This document shows positions 23,418 through 36,063 of a DNA stretch of 64,000 bases, piece by piece; the stretch's first letter is position 1; the number at the start of each line of letters is the position of its first letter. The position numbers and the translations under genes are program-made. A model generated the notes under the pieces. The model searched no databases. It had not been told where the DNA came from and saw nothing but the letters and a program-made list of their open reading frames with translations. Origin of the DNA: Eudorina sp. 2006-703-Eu-15 (lineage: Eukaryota > Chlorophyta > Chlorophyceae > Chlamydomonadales > Volvocaceae); the NCBI GenBank assembly GCA_003117195.1, contig BDSI01000019.1, positions 682,001-746,000 on the forward strand, written 5' to 3'.

Positions 23418-26400
23418 TCAGTCGCCGGCCGCCGCCCAGTAGGGCTCCAGGACCTTGCTCGCCAGGCGCCTCCCCAGCTCGCCCTTCTCATCGCCGGCGC
23501 CCGCCGTGTCGCCCCGCTGCTCCAGCGCCGCCTTCAGTTGCCGGACGCTGAGCGCCCTCGCCAGCAGCGCGCCCGCAGCCGCCTTGTCCAGCCGCATGTT
23601 GGCGCTGCCGAAGTGCACGCCGGGCACGGACGCGAGCACGCAGCTGCCATCGCGCAGCGCCGCGTTGGGGAGGTCCATCGCCGTCGCCGCGGTCAGGGCG
23701 GCATTGACGGCCGACAGTACGACGGACCTGTGCTGCGACTCCACCAGGATCACGTGACCCAGCCCTCGGTCCTCGACGAAGTACTGCAGCTGTGCGGCAG
23801 TCGCCTGGTTGACGGGGACCCGCGGCGGGGCGGCGCCGCCGGGGTCGCTGGAGTTGCTTCCGGGGCTGCTGTAGGTCGGACAGGGGACGGCCGGCGGCGG
23901 CGGGGGAGGCGGCGGAGGTGCAAACGGTGTGCTGCTGGCAGCAGCAGCGGAGCCAGCGGGCGCGAGCACGGGCTCCAACACCGGCAGGAATCTCATGGCG
24001 TCGCTGATGGTTTGCCGGACCTGGTCCCGTACGTTCTGCACGACGCGCTGCGGGTGTGGTTCGTCGACGTCCACGCACGTGACGGTCAGCTCGGCGATCG
24101 ACTGCATGTCGCTGCCCACGACCAGCTTGCACCCGGACTCCGAGGCGCTGCAGGAGGGGGTTAAATTGAAAGGGGAGCGGCGGCGGGTCACCGTCCCATG
24201 GGTCAGTCATTGGTGGTGCTTCAGCGCAGATCCATGGTCAGATCTAGTAGCTCCAGGCCCATGCACCTGTGACCTCCCCCCCCCCGCGCAGGGCTTCTTG
24301 TCCCGTGCCTGCTTGCCGTGCCACCCGGCTGGCACCCTCGCAGAGCCTGCTCGCTCGGTTCGTTCTTGCCTCTGTTAACCCGCTTTGGCAGCAGCCGTAC
24401 TTGCCACGCACCCACCCCGACGGCCACGGGCCACCCACCCCAACTTGGCGCCCCGACCCACATGACGCATGATGGCTTTCACAAACGAGGTGACAAATGC
24501 CATAATCATAGCTTCATACCCGCCCTCCCCCGGCGATGACATATCAGATAGTTACAGTCCGCGAGAGTCTAGTGAAAGTCCACAGCGAAAGCATTGCGGA
24601 TCCGAAAGGTACGGTAACCGCCGCACTTACGTGGCCTGCAGCCGCTGGTAGAAGTCGGTGCCGTCGCGGCGCTGCTGCAGCAGCCACGTGGACAGCAGCG
24701 CCAGCATCGCGCTGGGTGACTTCGACTCCTGGACGCCCTTCAGGGTACTCAGGCTAAGGGCGGCGCTGGGTTGTTCAGTCGGGGAACTTCCCTTCCAGTT
24801 CCGGCTGTTGCGGTTGCCACCACCGCTGCCGCTGGAACCGCCGCCGTGGTTGCTGCCACTGCCCGTCTGCTTCCTTGACGCATCAAAGCCGCTGCCACCC
24901 AAGTTCAAGCCATCAAAGCCGAAGCCACCCGCGACGCCAGTGCCCTCGGATCGGCCGCTGAAGCCGGACTGCGCCCTGTCCGCGTTGCCGGCCCGGGCGC
25001 TGTTTGACGGACGAGTGTTGAACCCACCATCGCCCGCGGGCCCCGTCCATGCCGAGCTGCTGGTCGTCCCCTTTTGACCGCGCTGCTGCGGCTGCTGCGG
25101 CTGCTGCGGCTGCTGTCTTCGTTGGTGCTGCTGCTGTCCTGAGTTTCCGCCGGCGCCTGCTGTGGCGGCGAACCCATCCGACGGGATGTTGACGCCTTGG
25201 TGTTTTGGGAGCCAGTACTCCAGGAACTCCTGCCACTCGTGGTGCCACACGTTGGCCCGCCCGCGGATAGCCGACCTGCGTGGCATGTCCGTTGGACACA
25301 CGCCAGGTGTGTTTAGATGAGAAGCCCACCCATAACCACCCAGGCCCGGATACTTACCCGAACCTGCGATTTACTTACCATTGGCAACACAGCAGGACAA
25401 ACATGACAGGCAAACAAGACGACCGCCAGGTGTGTGTGCGTGTGTGTAAAAGAAAACTGAGGCGCGAGACGCGAAGTGCAGCGTAACGGGCGTAGTGCGT
25501 GTGTGTGTGTGTGTGGTTCGTTCAAGGGGAGGCGGGCGGGGACCGGGGAGGTGTCACGTCAAGGGCCGAGGTTGGGGTCAGCGAAGGCGAAGACCCTCAG
25601 CGCGCGCGAGGGTTCTGCAGCCTAGCGACACGAAGGATGACAGGTCTGCCTCTTCCAAACTGGATCCCGCGGCCGCAACGTGGGCCCCAGGCCACAGGAG
25701 CAATGCGCAATCCGCAACACAGCCCCCGGCCTCCCCTCCTGCTGCCCTCAGAGACCAACCCCCTCTTGCTGCCCTCAGGGAGCTCCGCCCCCCCCCCCGG
25801 TCCTCACAGCAGGTTGGCGCTGGTGATGCCCCGCGGGTGCAGCACCTCCACATCCATGCCCGCGTTCATGGCCTGGCGGATGCACTTGGTGTAGTCGTCG
25901 TCCCCCGTAATCACCACCAGCACGCTGGTCGCCGCCTTGCCGTCCTGGATCTGCCGCCCCACGAACCCCTCCATACGCTGAGCGGCGAGGAGGCAGGGAG
26001 GGAGGAGGGGAGGGAGGGAGGGGTGAGGGGGTGAGGCGGGGAGGGACACGGCTTGGACGGGAGAGTACATGTAGTTACACCAGTGCTGAGGACGCCGTGC
26101 GCGTTGGACCACGGAGTCTAGGTGCTTGCCGGGCTAGAGAGCACCACCGCCCGGCAGTGTTTTCTCATATTACGGTAGGTAGAAATCAACGAACGCCAGT
26201 GGACACGTCGGAGGGGTTCCGTACATCCATTGGTTGGTGACCCAGAGGTGCTCGTTCAGTCGCAAAGCCCGGTGTGGTTAGACAAGAGACCCGGTGTGGT
26301 ATGCGGGTTTGCCAGGCGGACGCAACTCCAGCCATGGGCATCTCTGCAAACCGCTGATTTTACCGGATCGGATCTGGGCAGTCCGCAGCCTTCGCATCAG

Positions 26401-26939
26401 CCTCCTGGCCAAATGCCTGCCGTACGACCAACCCACCTCCAGCAGCTTTGAGTCCGTGGATCCGCTCTTGGCGCCACCGGGCGCGAGGAGGTATTCCGTG
26501 TGCTGCATCAGGTAGCCCATCTGGTCGCGACCGTATATCCGCATCATTACTTCGTGGGACACGGGACTGACGGCGCACATGAAGCCCACCCGCTTCCGAC
26601 GCTGCAAATACTGGAAGGCGTTGGATAAGGCCCTGTGGGTGTGGAAAGGAAGATGAGCGAGAGCACAGCAGCACACAGCGGTGCGGTGGAGTTTCGGTTG
26701 CTTCGGCTCGTGGTGTGTCTGGGCTTGGGGCAAGAGCTGGGCGAATTGGGGTTTCAGCGTTTCACGCTTGTACAGCGAACATATCCTTACTTCTCCACTT
26801 CCTCGACGGCGACACCCGCTGGAAGCCTGGCATTCTCGATGTCCCAGGCAATTAAGACCTCCTTTTGGATAGGGCCGTCGCGTCCCCGGTCCTCTAGCTT
26901 CTGTAAGTTGGCGAGCGAGGAGGGACTGACGCCTTGCAT
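23418..26939 (-). CDS. NYN-domain (PIN-like RNase) protein, paralog A, with SAP-like C-terminus
   Basis: Five exons, 26791-26939, 26437-26632, 25808-25977, 24631-25275 and 23418-24147, keep phase throughout and give 629 aa. Residues ~27-190 form an NYN domain like that of MARF1: WDIEN (32-36), TDSKLLE (D110) and ITGDDDYT (D141-143) supply the expected acidic metal-binding residues of a PIN-type endoribonuclease. A Q/G/S-rich linker follows, then a conserved block ending WLLQQRRDGTDFYQRL, a CKLVVGSDMQSIAELTV module, a proline run, and a C-terminal SVRQLKAALEQRG...ELGRRL segment that resembles a SAP/SAP-like nucleic-acid-binding motif. RNA cleavage is inferred from the family; the target is unknown. 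The start ATG is the only one after an in-frame stop and aligns with the start of paralog B. It is a tandem duplicate of the gene at 29053-32974. Confidence 0.85.
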
Positions 26940-28937
26940 GGCTGTCCAGCAGGCTCGTGCGGTGTATCGACTCTAAGCTGTTACTGTATTGTACAGCGCT
27001 GTCACTGCAACGATAACAATTGTCGTAGGACGACGACGATGTGTATTCCTCATCGCAGCGGAAGAGCTCAAGACCTACAAGCTCGCGACAATCATCTTGT
27101 AACTGAAAAATTCAGGCTTCTCCAAGTCAACAGCGCACTGCTTTTCCGATTCAGGCTGCTGCAGCATACGCGTCAAATCAGCGGCTTCACGTACTTCCAA
27201 CAGATCAGCCAGTAGATTTATCGATCGACGCTATCCTTAAAATTAATCATTTGGTCAATCGGTAGGGTCGTACGGACCGTTGTTGCTGATCGTACATCCG
27301 CTGCAGTACATAGTGACGGGCAACATAACATTTCCTCCGCTTCGTTCCCTGTTGGATTCACGAATCCCACCCAACCCCCGGGCCCTGTCAGGCCCAGATG
27401 GTGACAGCGCTGACAATGTGGTGCGCCATGCCTCGCCGTGTACCCCTGCACTCCTTCGTCGCCAATCAGTTCACACGAGCTGCGCATGTGCGCGATGTTG
27501 GATAAACACAGCGCAATATGGGGAGCAGGGTCGCGGTGGTAACAGACTAACAGTTACAGTGGGCTCCAGGTCCTTCACGGCAGTTCACGGGCTACGCCCA
27601 GCCAGACTGCAGCGGACAGCCACCCCAGCCTGCTCTAGCGGGACATCCCAGCGGCACAGCGGAAAGCCCCGGAGCCCTGCGGGCTCTCGTCCGCCATTTG
27701 CAAGTAGAAGCAGAACAAGTAGAAGCAACCCCTTGCCCCTCGCTCCGCCAGGAGCGGAATAGAGCACCCGCCACCGGGCACCCGCACGTCTCAAGCGGAC
27801 GGACTCCACCCCGCCCCGCCCCGCCCCGCCCCCACCCTGCTGCACCTCCCGCACAGCGCCTGCCTCTGAATCCACTGCTGGCGATGAGATCTATCGCTAC
27901 TGTTCTCCCTGGCCCAAATCACTGGCATTACGACAAGGTACGACAACGCCGATACGTTATAACTAAGAAACCAACTCTCGCCCACGAGGCTCCTCGCCCA
28001 CACTGACATCGTGAGGTCTGTCGACCGTGTCTGTCGATCACGAAGAGCGGCATCGCGCGCCTTGGTCGTCCATAGCCAAGTTGCGACTCCGAAACGCACT
28101 CTGTCGCGTCGCGTCGCGTCGCGTCTGGGCATGAGGACAGGGGCCGGCCCCGGCGTCGGCGGCGCTGCCATCTTGCCAGCCGACCATTCACGAGACGACC
28201 GCCGTACGTATTCCCCGCCGGGCATCGGTGGGGAGGCTGTGGCTGCCACCGATGACCCGCGGCGGGGGTCCAACTGTAACGCGTAATCCATGATGAAATA
28301 TCGTACACGCCGTGATCGCAACATCCCCACGGCACGACATGCTACAGCTATTTTGTCGACCCAGCAACTCCCGACAACCCCAGCTCGCTCGCCGGGCCCC
28401 ACTCTTAACGCTCACTGCTCCCAACCAGAAAGTGCGACACCGCCATTCAACACCAGGTCGTGGCTCACATGCGCGGCAATATTCACCCGTCGTGGATCGC
28501 AGGTCGGCAAGCCACCAGGGCAAGCAAGGCAAGTAAGCAGGCGCGCCTCTGCAGTGCCCTGTGCGGCAGCAGGGCGCGGGAAGTACCGTCAGCCCCGTCC
28601 CCACTCCTGCGGGCCGCCCGCAGCGCAGGAGAGACCGCACCTGCCCTCCGCCACTCGGGCAAAAGCACGCTGCGGCAAAGGGCCAAAGCCGCGTCGTCGC
28701 GGCTGCGTGGCGGTCGCGGCACGTCCGACGCACGTGACAGCGCCCCCCGCAGGGGGGGCCTGCAGGGTGCAGGTGCAGCTTGTCTGTCTTCGCGACGCGG
28801 TGCCGATCTGCCGATGCCTGACCCAGCCACTCCAGGGGGGGACATCGAGATATCGAGGTACCGCGCAGGCCATCGTGCAGGCAACCCCCATTTCCCCCGT
28901 TGGGATGTCCACTGCTGTATCTTCTGGAGCTGGTAAA
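26940..28937. other. Intergenic between the two NYN genes
   Basis: This stretch lies between the start of paralog A and the 3' end of paralog B on the minus strand, so it includes the promoter of A and the 3' UTR of B. A short CCCCG-type run lies near 27810-27832. No sequence equivalent to the SAP-like C-terminus of paralog A was found here in any minus-strand frame. A long plus-strand frame (28290-29261) is judged a shadow of low-complexity DNA. Confidence 0.45.
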
Positions 28938-28940
28938 CAT

Positions 28941-29012
28941 GCAGCTGCAGCTGCAGCTGCAGCTGCAGCTGCAGCTGCAGCTGCAGCTGCAGCTGCAGCT
29001 GCAGCTGCAGCT
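28941..29012. repeat. (GCAGCT)12 self-complementary hexamer repeat
   Basis: Twelve perfect copies of a hexamer whose every register contains the palindromes CAGCTG and CTGCAG, followed by GGT and GCT triplet runs to about 29045. Because the unit is its own reverse complement, the whole 72 bp could extrude as a hairpin. It lies about 40 bp past the predicted stop of NYN paralog B. Confidence 0.95.
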
Positions 29013-29052
29013 GGTGGTGGTGGTGGTGGCGCTGCTGCTGCTGTTATCGTTG

Positions 29053-31040
29053 CTACTGCTGCAGGCAGCTTCCAGCCGACGGCTCCTCTGGTGGAGGCCG
29101 TGGCGGGGGCGGTGGCGGTGATGTGTACGCGTACACCTGCGGCGGCGTGTACACCGGCGTCGAGAACACCTGCGGCGGCGGCGGCCGCGGTGGTGGTGGC
29201 GCGGTCAAGCCAACCCCGCAGCGAAGCGCAATGCCGTACGCTTCCTCCAGGGCCTCGTTGATCGCGTGCCGAATCCGATCCCGCACACTTTGCACGACGC
29301 GATGCGGGTGTTTTTCATCGTCGTCCAGGTTTATGACAGTCATCTCCGCAATTGATTCCAAGTCGTTGCCCACGACCAGCTTGCAACAGTAGTCCCCGGC
29401 GCTGCATATTCGTTCGTACGAATAGCCGTACGGACCGTGGACGATAAGAGAGGAAGCATTCGGAGGGTGGGGCCAGCGGACCGGGGGGCCGATCGTCATT
29501 CGCGCAGGGACAAGGGAAGGAAAGACCAGGGATGTCAGGAAAGACCAGGGATGTCAGGAAAGACCAGGGATGTCAGCAGCAGTGCCGGTCTGTAGCTTGG
29601 GGCTGTACAGGAGCCTTGGGCGTGAGCCGGTGGGATGGTATTGGGGTGCGGTATGACTGCTGTTTCCCCTTGAACCCAACGCACTGATGTACGGGTACTT
29701 CGATAGCGGTGGACGGCAGTACGGTAACAAAGACAGCGAATGTCCATGTGATGTTGGCAATACACCAGCCCGCCGGCCGGTACGACCCGCACGCTCGCTT
29801 CGCTCCCCTACCTGCGCCGTCCTGGGCTTGCTCCTCGCCGTCAGCCCCCTTCTCGCCACCCCTACCCCTTCCCCGCCCCTTCCCCTAACCCCCACCCATC
29901 CGCCCCCAGTATTTCTGGGTGTGCCCGGGTTCGTTCTTCGGGTTTATTTATTGCTTCTTTTCAATTTAACCCCCTTGCCATCACAGAACCACCGGCAGGA
30001 ACTCTTATCCCCCCGCCTACGGTAACCCCTCCGGGTTCGAACTTGGTCTATCAATCTCATGCATTACCAGGGTCCTAGCTTCGTAGCTTTTTGACCCCGA
30101 GCCCTATCTCGCGCGCACCCAACATGCACCGACGTGCGCTGTACCCCGCCGGTCCCCCTTCACTCACATGGAGTGTAGGTACTGGTAGAACTGGGTGTTT
30201 TCCCGCCGCTGTTCCAACAGCCAGGTGAGGACCGCAGCGAGGGCGCGATCCGGCGAGGCGGCCTCTCGAAGGATTTTGAGGCTGTCCAGGCTGAGGGTGG
30301 TGCTGACCCGCTCCCGCTCGCGGGGCGGCGGAGGAGCGCCCTTGGGGCCTTGCCCGCCCTGCTGCTTCCCCTCCCGCGCGCTGTTCTTGTGACTGCCGGC
30401 ACTGTTGCCGCCGCCGCCGCCGCCGCTGCTGCTGCTGGCGTTGTTGAATCTGTTGTTGCCAGTGCTGGGAGCGCTGCCGCCGCAGCTGTTAGAGGCGACG
30501 TTCTGGACCCGCCCCGAGTCGTTCCCACCGCCGCCGCCGCCGCCGCCGCCACCACCCTTCTTGCCGCCGCCGCCGCCACCATCGGCAGCGACACTCACTT
30601 TTCCCGCAGCGGCACCGCCGGCAGTGCCTCGTGCACCGCCGGTCTTGCAGCTAGTGCCGCCGCCATCCCTGCCGCCGCCGCCGCCGCCACCACCGTCCTT
30701 GCCGCCGCCGCCGCCTTCCTTTGCACTGCCGGCAGCTTTCCCGCTGCCGTCGAAACGCCCATCTGCTGGTGCACCTCCCGGCCCCTTCCCGCCCTTGCCG
30801 CGTGCGCCGTCCCGCTGGCTGGCGGCCGCAGCCGCGCCCTCGCCACCCTCGCCCGCAGCGCCTTGACCCGCCTTGCCGCTCGCGGGTCGCCCGCCGCCCG
30901 CCCCTGCGCCTCCTGTGGTCCCCGTCGCCTGGCCTTTCTGAGCTTGCTGTGGCGCCTGCTGCTGCCTCGGGCCTTGCGCTGGCTTCTGACCTGCAGTCTG
31001 CTTTTGTTGCTTTTGAGCCTGCTGCTGCTGTTGCTGCTGT

Positions 31041-31078
<38 letters not shown>

Positions 31079-32974
31079 CTGCTGCTGTGGTTGCGGCGGC
31101 GGCGGCGGTTGCAGGGAAGGGCCGCCGGCGCCTGCTGTGGCGGCGAACCCATCTGACGGGATGTTGACGCCTTGGTGTTTTGGGAGCCAGTACTCCAGGA
31201 ACTCCTGCCACTCGTGGTGCCACACGTTGGCCCGCCCGCGGATAGCCGACCTGCAATGTGCAGTGTACAAGAAACCTGAGCCGCGAGTGTGCGTGTGTAA
31301 TAGGTGAGAGTTGGCAAAGGCTTCTCAAGATGCTGGGACAGTGCTTCGCACTGTATTTGAGGTGCAGGGCCGACCATTGTACGACACCTACTAAAGTGCG
31401 CATGTGCGGGGGTCGGGTGGGGCAGAGGTCAGGAACCGAGGGGAGGGCCGGCGAAGGCCCTCATCAGCGCGCGCGAGAGAGAGGGCGGCCACCCCCACCC
31501 GGCGACATGGAGGGCCCCAGGAGCTCGTCGGCCCCAGGTAGGTCCCCCTGCCCCAGCTCCCCCTCTGTTCTACAGAGCCACCACTGATCGATGTGGGGCT
31601 TATAAATATCTAAACATGGCGCTGTTCAAGGTTTGTGCACTTTGGATGCTCTTGAGTGAGATTGGAACCATCTACCGTCCTAAACCATTCATTGCCCCCG
31701 GCCTCCCCTCCTGCTGCCGTCAGGGAGCTCCGCCCCCCCCCCCGGTCCTCACAGCAGGTTGGCGCTGGTGATGCCCCGCGGGTGCAGCACCTCCACATCC
31801 ATGCCCGCGTTCATGGCCTGGCGGATGCACTTGGTGTAGTCGTCATCCCCCGTGATCACCACCAGCACGCTGGTCGCCGCCTTGCCGTCCTGGATCTGCC
31901 GCCCCACGAACCCCTCCATACGCTGAGCGGCGAGGAGGCAGGGAGGGAGGAGGGGAGGGAGGGGGCGACCCGGGGAGGAAAGGGCAGGACACGCACGGCT
32001 TGGCCAAGAACCGGGAGAGTACTTAAAGCAGTGAGTTCAGAGTGCGGCACGAGGGTTTTGAGAGGTCCAGGGGGGGTACATCTCCCGGTGTTGTGGAACA
32101 CCCCTGGCCTGCATGATTCCCTAGCCGCCACCACCACCACCTCCACCCCCGCCTCCACCTCACCGCCGCCGCAGTCCCGCCGCGCTGCCGCAGTGGCAGT
32201 TGCCGCAAGCCACCCTTAAGGTTGGTAATACTCAACTGCCCACCAGTAGTAGTAGCGGTTACGGCGGGATTCACCAGTTACAGGTCCTGACCCTATCAGG
32301 AGGGCAGAGCCGCCAGTGTACCGCGCCATGCCGTGCCGTGCTGCGCTACGCCGTGCCGTGCCGTGCACACACACTTAGCACACTCAGCACCTACAGCATA
32401 GCCGCCCCGCAACCCCGATTCCCACCTCCAGCAGTTTGGAGTCCGTGGATCCGCTCTTGGTGCCGCCGGGGGCGAGCAGATACTCCGTGTGCTGCATCAG
32501 GTAGGCCATCTGGTCGCGGCCGTACACCTTCACCATGCTCTCATGTGACACGGGACTGACGGCGCACATGAAGCCCACCCGCTTCCGGCGGTGCAGGTAC
32601 TGGAAGGCGTTGGAAATCGCCCTGAGCGTGCGGTATGGGATATATGGGGCAACGAGAGCCAGGGCGGGGCGGGGCGGGGCTGAGTCGGAGCGCGCCCACT
32701 CATCAATTCCGCCCGGCCGCGTGGCAGTCGTGGCCGTTAGGGCCGCGGAGCGGCGAGCCGGCGTTGTCGCGTGTCACCCGGAACGAACGGTGCATGCGGC
32801 GCCCTTGTGCAAGCGCGCGACTCACTTCTCGACTTCCTCCACGGCGACACCCGCCGGCAGCCTGGCATTCTCAATGTCCCAGGCGATCAAGACCTCCTTT
32901 TGGACGGGGCCGTCGCGGCCCCGGTCCTCGAGTTTTTGCAAGTTGGCGAGCGAGGATGGCTTCGCGGCCGGCAT
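29053..32974 (-). CDS. NYN-domain (PIN-like RNase) protein, paralog B
   Basis: Exons 32826-32974, 32426-32621, 31753-31922, 30168-31250 and 29053-29401 keep phase and give 648 aa. The first three exons have exactly the same lengths as in paralog A (149, 196 and 170 nt). The NYN acidic residues are conserved in AWDIEN, STDSKLLE and ITGDDDYT, so an active metal-dependent RNase fold is likely by family. Exon 4 carries a much longer linker than A, with a glutamine run and long glycine-rich stretches, then the shared WLLEQRRENTQFYQYL block. The last exon keeps the CKLVVGNDLESIAEMTV module but ends in a proline-rich tail. The SAP-like C-terminus of A is absent. The predicted stop (29053-29055) is only tens of bases from a hexamer repeat, and a donor-like site lies inside the last exon, so the true 3' end is uncertain. 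Confidence 0.82.
29520..29576. repeat. Three tandem 19-bp units
   Basis: Three perfect head-to-tail copies of gaaagaccagggatgtcag lie within intron 4 of NYN paralog B. Confidence 0.9.
29924..29975 (+). repeat. Dispersed repeat copy (related to 44323-44370)
   Basis: The segment runs CCCGGGTTCGTTCTTCGGG, then a T-rich tract, then TTTCAATTTAACCCCC. A near-identical segment, in the same orientation, is in an intron of the glycosyltransferase gene at 44323-44370. This copy lies antisense within intron 4 of NYN paralog B. It may be the end of a mobile element. Confidence 0.6.
31018..31092 (-). repeat. CAG/CAA repeat encoding polyglutamine
   Basis: CTG/TTG triplets on the plus strand encode a glutamine run of about two dozen residues in exon 4 of NYN paralog B, just after the conserved end of the NYN region. 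Confidence 0.85.
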
Positions 32975-33985
32975 TTGTTCTTCGGCAGGGGGCCTCTGAC
33001 GGGCTGTGGGTCGTATTAGAGTATGTACGTTGTCGTCATTCGTTGTGCAAGCGCTGTGTACACTGGATGCGACAAAGGTCGCGGCCGGCCAACCTGCGCA
33101 GTGCACCTGACGAAGGAACAAAGCTGCGCTGACTCGGGACAAGATCGTAGGCAGGTTCAGACGCGCTTGATGAGCCGAACGGAGTCCGAGTATGCACACG
33201 ATCATGTTTGGTCATTGCGGACGACACTAATAAGGGCCTTGCGTCGTAACAGGGCTGCCAAGCGCAGCATGTGCGGGCAGAAATCCTAAAACGTAACATG
33301 CTGCGGGATGCTTGCATAGTGGTCATACGTTTTCGACAGCGACCTTGAGAGCGACCTGGGCAGACCCGGAAGTCCTTCACCGGTTATCACACCACACACA
33401 CGGCCTATTGGCTGTGTCAGAATCCCTGTGAAACAATTTAAGAGGCGCACTATGATATCCGACAATGTTGGCGACCTAGGGCAGTCTTGTGCTTTGTCAA
33501 CTTGCTCTGCACGCATGTTGATGCCTGCGAGCAAGCTTCCTCGTATAGGCGATTCCCTAGTCATGATTACAGTCTCTCGGACATTATTTGTGCCTTAGGC
33601 GCTTCGGCCTTGCGAATTTGGGGTGTGGCATAGCCGGAACACGGCATACATAGCTTAAACAAGCCACCAGCAGTCGGGCGCCAATGCGCAGTCTCACGGG
33701 GCGCTGATCATACAAAATACTTCAAACTTCAAAAACTATGCCCAGACCGGCATAGACGAGGGCCGCTCCATTTGCGGTACAGGCTATTCCCTTACTTCTG
33801 GACGCTCCTTAACAATTCAGCATGGCAAAAGAAACAAGGTCATAAATCCCGCTGACTCAGCTGTTGTTATGAGAGTCTTGAAAGCCGCGTTGACCCAGGA
33901 TATCTGTAAAGTTCATCGGCAAGGCAGCAATCGTGTTCGTGTTGCAAACTGTTGGATAAATGGCGTGATTTACTAGAAATCTGAA
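32975..33985. other. Upstream flank of NYN paralog B, no gene seen
   Basis: The stretch should hold the promoter of paralog B, then lower-GC DNA leading into the microsatellite. The frame of exon 1 could be extended upstream to 33205, but the ATG at 32974 aligns with the start of paralog A. No other gene is recognised. Confidence 0.45.
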
Positions 33986-33987
33986 AA

Positions 33988-34880
<893 letters not shown>

Positions 34881-35310
34881 GTGTAACGACTAAACCTGGC
34901 TGACGACAATTTCTGGGCGCCTTGCGCAGTATTCAGATTCGTGCTTATCATCTCTCTGACAGAATTGTTCTGCATGTTTGGGATTCTCCGTCCGCGGTGA
35001 CTTAGCTTCCCGCAGTAACTGTCAGGCCGTTGGCCCGTTGCCGCATTTACCTGTCGTGACGTCCGGATTCCGAGTTTCCGACCACCGTGAGCGCCTCGCT
35101 GGATGCTTACATAAGGTTGGAATGCTAGCAAGTGGTCTGATGATATTGGAGGCAACCGAGCGAGTAGCAGGCTTCCACGTCGGCGAAGCGATGGGCACCG
35201 TGATTGCTCTGTTGCAAGAAAGCATTCGATAAGGGAACTACTTACAACGGAGAATTATATGCTGTTCGGGATATCTGGCAACGACTTGGTGCAGGTTCAA
35301 ATTCCAAGCA
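34881..35310 (+). repeat. Left inverted arm of foldback element
   Basis: This arm is reverse-complementary to 35643-36063. The inner border is where ATTCCAAGCA is the last matched segment. It is slightly longer than the right arm because of a 9-bp indel near 35070. Confidence 0.85.
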
Positions 35311-35642
35311 CCTGTCGTCGACGGTTGGGCTTGTGAGATTCTAGATGCACACGCGACTGCGCTATGAAAGAATGATGTACGTTTGGATTAGATGAAAATG
35401 GTCTAAGTAAAGCTTGTGCTTTCTCTGTATAAGTTCGTCGTACGCACTCGGGAGAGAAGTTTCTGTCCGAGCGCGCTAGAAGGACCGAAATAAGGTCAGG
35501 AAGGTGTGGGATCAATTCTGGTTTGGCCTGAGAAGGTCATTGCAAGTGTGTGATCGAGATCGGCGATGTTTATGTAGCTCCGAACCCGGTTCTGGAGCCT
35601 TCCGCGCCGATAGTATTCAACGCGGCCTTCGAACTGCCATTC

Positions 35643-36063
35643 TGCTTGGAACTTGAACCTGCACCAAGTCGTTGCCAGATATCCCGAACAGCATATAATT
35701 GTCCGTTGTAAGTAGTTTCCTTATCGAATGCTTTCTTGCAACAGAGCAATCACGGTGCCCATCGCTTCGCCTATGTGGAAGCCTGCTACTCGCTCGGTTG
35801 CCTCCAATATCATCAGACCACTTGCTAGCATTCCAACCTTATGTAAGCATCCAGCGAGGCGCTCACGGTGTCGGAACCCGGACGTCACGACAGGTAAATG
35901 CGGCAAAGGGCCAACGGCCTGACAGTTACTGCGGGAAGCTAAGTCACCGCGGACGGAGAATCCCAAACATGCAGAACAATTCTGTCAGAGAGATGATAAG
36001 CACGAATCTGAATACTGCGCAAGGCGCCCAGAAATTGTCGTCAGTCAGGTTTAGTCGCTACAC
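35643..36063 (-). repeat. Right inverted arm of foldback element
   Basis: This arm is reverse-complementary to 34881-35310. The inner border begins at TGCTTGGAACTTGAACC and the outer border ends at GTCGCTACAC. Confidence 0.85.

Larger units (their letters stand above)
34881..36063. mobile_element. Foldback-type element with ~425-bp inverted arms
   Basis: The left arm (34881-35310) and right arm (35643-36063) are reverse complements over nearly their full length, with a few substitutions and one 9-bp indel. They flank a 332-bp unrelated spacer. Outer ends read GTGTAACGAC and, reversed, GTGTAGCGAC. Short frames in the arms (about 60-84 codons, mirrored in both arms) and one of 72 codons across the spacer and left arm edge show no transposase motif. 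The layout fits a foldback or long-terminal-inverted-repeat DNA transposon that is non-autonomous. No clear target-site duplication was found at the outer ends. Confidence 0.8.

Noticed and set aside
28290..29261. 323-codon plus-strand frame
   Set aside because: It overlaps the (GCAGCT)12 repeat and the antisense of NYN paralog B exon 5, and is dominated by alanine runs from repeats.
32975..33205. N-terminal extension of NYN paralog B to 33205
   Set aside because: The frame is open, but the start aligned with paralog A is at 32974, and paralog A has an in-frame stop just upstream of its start.
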